From contig CAMNHH010000036.1 of the NCBI GenBank assembly GCA_946539175.1, positions 1 through 15,810 of the forward strand: a stretch of DNA of 15,810 nt. The letters run 5' to 3'. This DNA comes from an uncultured Clostridia bacterium. Its GTDB lineage: Bacteria > Bacillota > Clostridia > Oscillospirales > Oscillospiraceae. Below the pieces are notes generated by a model that saw only the letters and a program-made list of their open reading frames with translations, ran no database searches and was not told where the DNA came from. The position numbers and the translations under genes were made by a program. Of the stretch, positions 13,811-15,810 are shown in pieces; the first letter of the stretch is position 1, and each line of letters opens with the position of its first letter.

Positions 13811-13817
13811 GACGGAA

Positions 13818-14360
13818 TTACAGCAGCTCCCTGATGGTTTCCTCCAGCTCCATGGGATCGGTGATGGGGGAGATCCGGCGGACCACCTTGCCCTGCCGGT
13901 CCACCAGGAACTTGGTGAAGTTCCACTTGATGTCGTTGGGGGCCTTGCAGGTGCTGCTGATCTTGGAGACGGCGGCCATGGCGGCCTTGTTCTTCAGGCC
14001 CTTGGGGGCCTCGTCCTCCGGCGCCTCCTGCTTCAGCCAGGTGAAGAGGGGGTCCTCGGTCTCGCCGTTCACGTCGATCTTGCGGAACTGGTCGAAGCGG
14101 GTCTTGTACTTGCCGGTGCAGAAGGCGTGGATCTCCTCGTCCTCGCCGGGCGCCTGATGGCCAAACTGGTTGCAGGGGAAATCCAGCACCTCCAGGCCCT
14201 GATCGTGGTAGTTCTCGTAGAGCCGCTCCAGGGCCTCATACTGGGGGGTGAAGCCGCAGCCGGTGGCGGTGTTGACGATCAGCAGAACCTTGCCCTGCAG
14301 CTGGGAGAGGGCGAAATCCTCGCCCTTGCGGGTCTTGACGGAAAGCTCGTAGATACTCAT
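13818..14360 (-). CDS. Glutathione-peroxidase-family thiol peroxidase
   Basis: The protein has 180 residues and reduces hydrogen peroxide or organic hydroperoxides in the cytoplasm. The peroxidatic residue is a cysteine, C35, in NTATGCGFTPQY (not selenocysteine). The other catalytic-site residues are visible as the FPCNQFG block (61-67) and W146-N147 in WNFTKFLVD. C81 in the IHAFC segment is at the position of the resolving cysteine of two-Cys members, which use thioredoxin rather than glutathione. The adjacent trxA and trxB support that, and glutathione is absent from most Clostridia. The ATG at 14360 follows AAGGAGG. Expression is from a near-consensus promoter overlapped by an inverted repeat, suggesting repression relieved by stress. 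The family assignment is secure; electron-donor choice is inference. Confidence 0.95.
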   Translation of the reverse strand: MSIYELSVKTRKGEDFALSQLQGKVLLIVNTATGCGFTPQYEALERLYENYHDQGLEVLDFPCNQFGHQAPGEDEEIHAFCTGKYKTRFDQFRKIDVNGETEDPLFTWLKQEAPEDEAPKGLKNKAAMAAVSKISSTCKAPNDIKWNFTKFLVDRQGKVVRRISPITDPMELEETIRELL

Positions 14361-14390
14361 GGGAAAATCCTCCTTGCAATTTATTTTGTT

Positions 14391-14405
14391 TACAATTTAA
14401 TTGTA
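14391..14405. promoter_or_regulatory. 7-1-7 inverted repeat over the gpx -10, candidate operator
   Basis: TACAATT-T-AATTGTA is a perfect 7-1-7 inverted repeat that covers the -10 box and expected start of the gpx promoter. The layout equals that of PerR/Fur-family boxes (consensus TTATAAT-N-ATTATAA), although the base match is only partial. A peroxide-sensing repressor binding here would fit the gene product. The regulator identity is speculative. Confidence 0.5.
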
Positions 14406-14428
14406 TCAAATTAATTCGGCTTTGTCAA
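14400..14428 (-). promoter_or_regulatory. Sigma-A promoter for gpx
   Basis: On the minus strand, -35 TTGACA (14423-14428) and -10 TACAAT (14400-14405) are separated by 17 nt, with TGA before the -10. This is one of the strongest promoters in the window. Start is expected near 14393. Confidence 0.9.
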
Positions 14429-14448
14429 GCCCCTCCGCCCTATTTTTA

Positions 14449-14472
14449 CCGGATTTTTTGAAAAATATCCGG
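14449..14472. other. A/T-cored hairpin in the gpx/gerA divergent region
   Basis: CCGGAT and ATCCGG flank a T5/A5 core, giving an almost perfect palindrome between the two divergent genes. No T-run follows on either strand outside the stem. It may be a cruciform, a regulator site or an insulator. Confidence 0.35.
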
Positions 14473-14478
14473 AATGGC

Positions 14479-14508
14479 GCATAGGCTTTTCTCCGCCGGG
14501 GCAAGCTG
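14479..14508 (+). promoter_or_regulatory. Weak candidate sigma-G (forespore) promoter for the gerA-family gene
   Basis: GCATA (14479-14483) matches the sigma-G -35 pattern GHATR. After exactly 18 nt comes CAAGCTG, which partly matches CATNMTA. The expected start near 14515 leaves room for the GGAGGG ribosome binding site at 14519-14524. Germinant receptor genes are normally sigma-G dependent. The -10 match is imperfect, hence low confidence. Confidence 0.35.
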
Positions 14509-14530
14509 ACAAAAAAACGGAGGGATGCGT

Positions 14531-15810
14531 ATGGAGCTGCGGAAGGCGCTGCAAAAACGCTTTGCGGGGGCGGCGGACTATACGGAGCGGCGTCTGGAGC
14601 TGGCGGGAAACGCCTGCACGCTCTGCTTTGTGGACGGCCTGGTATCCGGGGCGGAGCTGGGAGAGCTGGTGCTGCGGCCCCTGTCGGCCCTGCCCGGGCC
14701 CCTGAGCCCCGAAGCCCTGCTGGCCCGGGCCATGGACGGCGGAAGCTGGGCGGCCTCCGCCGCCCTCTGCGCCGACCCGGAGCAGGCGGAGGCGAAGCTG
14801 CTGACGGGCTGCTGCCTGCTGCTGGTGCCGGGGGCGGGGGCCGCCGCCTTCGAGGTCAAAAGCGGGGAGAAGCGGAGCCCCTCGGAGCCGGAGGTGGAGA
14901 GCACAACCCGGGGCCCCAAGGACGCCTTTACCGAGACCGCCCGCAGCAACACGGCCCTGCTGCGCCGCCATCTGCGAAGCCCGCGGCTGAAGCTCTGGGA
15001 GACCGCGGTGGGCCGGGAGAGCCGGACGGGGGTAAGCCTGCTGTGGCTGGAGGGGATCGCGGCGCCGGAGACCGTGGCCCGGATGCGGGCCCGGCTGGAG
15101 CGGCTGGACGTGGAGGATCTGCTGACCCCGGCGGCGGTGGAGCATTTGCTGCCGGGCCGGCGGCGGACGGCCTTCCCCCTGCTGCAGTACACGGAGCGGA
15201 CGGACAAGTTCGCCGCCGGCCTGCTGGCGGGACGGGTGGGGCTCTTCGTAGACGGGCTGCCGGTGGGCTATCTGGCGCCGGTCAATCTGGGCTGGCTTTT
15301 GGAGGCGGCGGAGGACAAGGACACCGACTGGCTCTCCGCCCGCTTTCTGAAGCTGCTGCGCTTCGTTGCCCTGGGCTGCGCCCTGCTGCTGCCGGGGCTC
15401 TACGTGGCCATGTCGGCCTTCCACCAGGAGATGCTGCCCACGCCCCTCCTGGAGGCCATCATCGAGAGCAAGCAGAAGGTGCCCTTCCCCACGGTGCTGG
15501 AGGTGCTGGGGCTGCTGGCGGCCTTTGAGCTTTTGCAGGAGGCGGGGCTCTCTGCGCCCAAGGCGGTGTCCCAGCCGGTTTCCATCATCGGCGGCCTGGT
15601 GGTGGGCAGCGCCGCGGTGGAGGCGAATCTGATTTCCCCCGCGGCTCTGATCATCGTGTCGGCGGCGGGAATCAGCGGCTTCGCCCTGCCAGGCAAGAGC
15701 TTCTCCGACGCGGTGCGGCTGTGCCGCTTCGGCCTCACCGTCTGCGCGGCCCTGGCGGGGCTCTGCGGCCTGACCCTGGGTCTGCTGGCCCTGCTGATCC
15801 ACCTGTCCGG
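14531..15810 (+). CDS. GerA-family spore germinant receptor subunit A, 5' part (truncated by the window end)
   Basis: The frame is open from ATG 14531 to the window end (426 codons, no stop). GGAGGG lies 6 nt before this ATG; an in-frame ATG at 14525 directly abuts that site and is unlikely. The N-terminal soluble domain contains the family signature EVESTTRGPKDAFTETARSN (122-140 region) followed by TALLRRHLRS. TM segments begin near 275-295, then the loop SAFHQEMLPTPLLEAI, the conserved KVPFPTVLEVLGLLAAFELL block (316-335), APKAVSQPVSIIGGLVVG (342-359), and further TMs at about 365-384 and 399-424. GerA-type A subunits sit in the spore inner membrane and, with B and C subunits, respond to germinants. 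The usual length is near 480-550, so the C-terminus is missing here; B and C genes are expected just downstream. This shows that the organism is a spore former or derives from one. Confidence 0.93.
   Translation, partial: MELRKALQKRFAGAADYTERRLELAGNACTLCFVDGLVSGAELGELVLRPLSALPGPLSPEALLARAMDGGSWAASAALCADPEQAEAKLLTGCCLLLVPGAGAAAFEVKSGEKRSPSEPEVESTTRGPKDAFTETARSNTALLRRHLRSPRLKLWETAVGRESRTGVSLLWLEGIAAPETVARMRARLERLDVEDLLTPAAVEHLLPGRRRTAFPLLQYTERTDKFAAGLLAGRVGLFVDGLPVGYLAPVNLGWLLEAAEDKDTDWLSARFLKLLRFVALGCALLLPGLYVAMSAFHQEMLPTPLLEAIIESKQKVPFPTVLEVLGLLAAFELLQEAGLSAPKAVSQPVSIIGGLVVGSAAVEANLISPAALIIVSAAGISGFALPGKSFSDAVRLCRFGLTVCAALAGLCGLTLGLLALLIHLS

Noticed and set aside
14411..15802. A 463-codon open frame on the minus strand at the right end
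   Set aside because: It lies opposite the GerA-family gene, whose conserved motifs are on the plus strand. The antisense product is Gln/Arg/Gly/Pro-rich without recognisable domains.
1..15810. tRNA, rRNA, CRISPR arrays, IS elements or phage genes
   Set aside because: No cloverleaf, regularly spaced repeats, transposase or phage motifs were seen on either strand.

Overview
The window looks like chromosomal DNA of a G+C-rich, spore-forming, low-oxygen member of the class Clostridia, most likely a gut Oscillospirales (Oscillospiraceae/Ruminococcaceae-like) bacterium. The reasons are strong AGGAGG-type ribosome binding sites, sigma-A promoters, a GerA-family spore germinant receptor gene, an anaerobic-type glycerol-3-phosphate oxidation operon, and a palindromic intergenic repeat of a kind I associate with these gut clostridia. 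This placement is inference from gene content, not a database match.

Layout from left to right. (1) 1-516, minus strand: the 5' end of a flotillin/SPFH gene with a textbook promoter and a 200-nt leader. The leader folds as a probable metal riboswitch (yybP-ykoY/manganese-like) whose closing helix competes with an intrinsic terminator. (2) 517-8102, minus strand: a glycerol catabolism cluster. Transcription runs from a GlpA-like FAD/[2Fe-2S] dehydrogenase (TTG start) through a second FAD/NAD(P) oxidoreductase, a small DUF1667 cysteine protein, two unrecognised membrane proteins, and glycerol kinase GlpK. The first three genes overlap by ATGA, as do the two membrane genes. (3) 8206-12326: a divergent pair with near-consensus back-to-back promoters. 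On the minus strand is a zinc-ribbon/coiled-coil/one-TM/Ig-like (Big_2) protein. On the plus strand is a one-TM Ser/Thr-kinase-like protein with fibronectin-III-like repeats outside the cell and Asn in place of the catalytic Asp. A strong bidirectional terminator follows. (4) 12380-14428, minus strand: a thiol redox block of glutathione-peroxidase-family gene, thioredoxin and thioredoxin reductase. gpx and trxA have their own promoters, and the gpx promoter carries a 7-1-7 inverted repeat over its -10. (5) 14531-end, plus strand: the start of a GerA-family germinant receptor subunit, truncated by the window edge.

How the genes work together: GlpK makes glycerol-3-phosphate, and the GlpA-like protein, partner oxidoreductase and DUF1667 protein probably oxidise it to dihydroxyacetone phosphate. 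TrxB recharges TrxA with NADPH, and TrxA probably feeds electrons to the peroxidase. The divergent zinc-ribbon/pseudokinase pair has matching topology and may be one cell-envelope sensing system. The two membrane proteins inside the glp cluster have no recognised function. The best candidates for something undescribed are that two-gene module, the divergent pseudokinase/zinc-ribbon pair, and the riboswitch-controlled flotillin.
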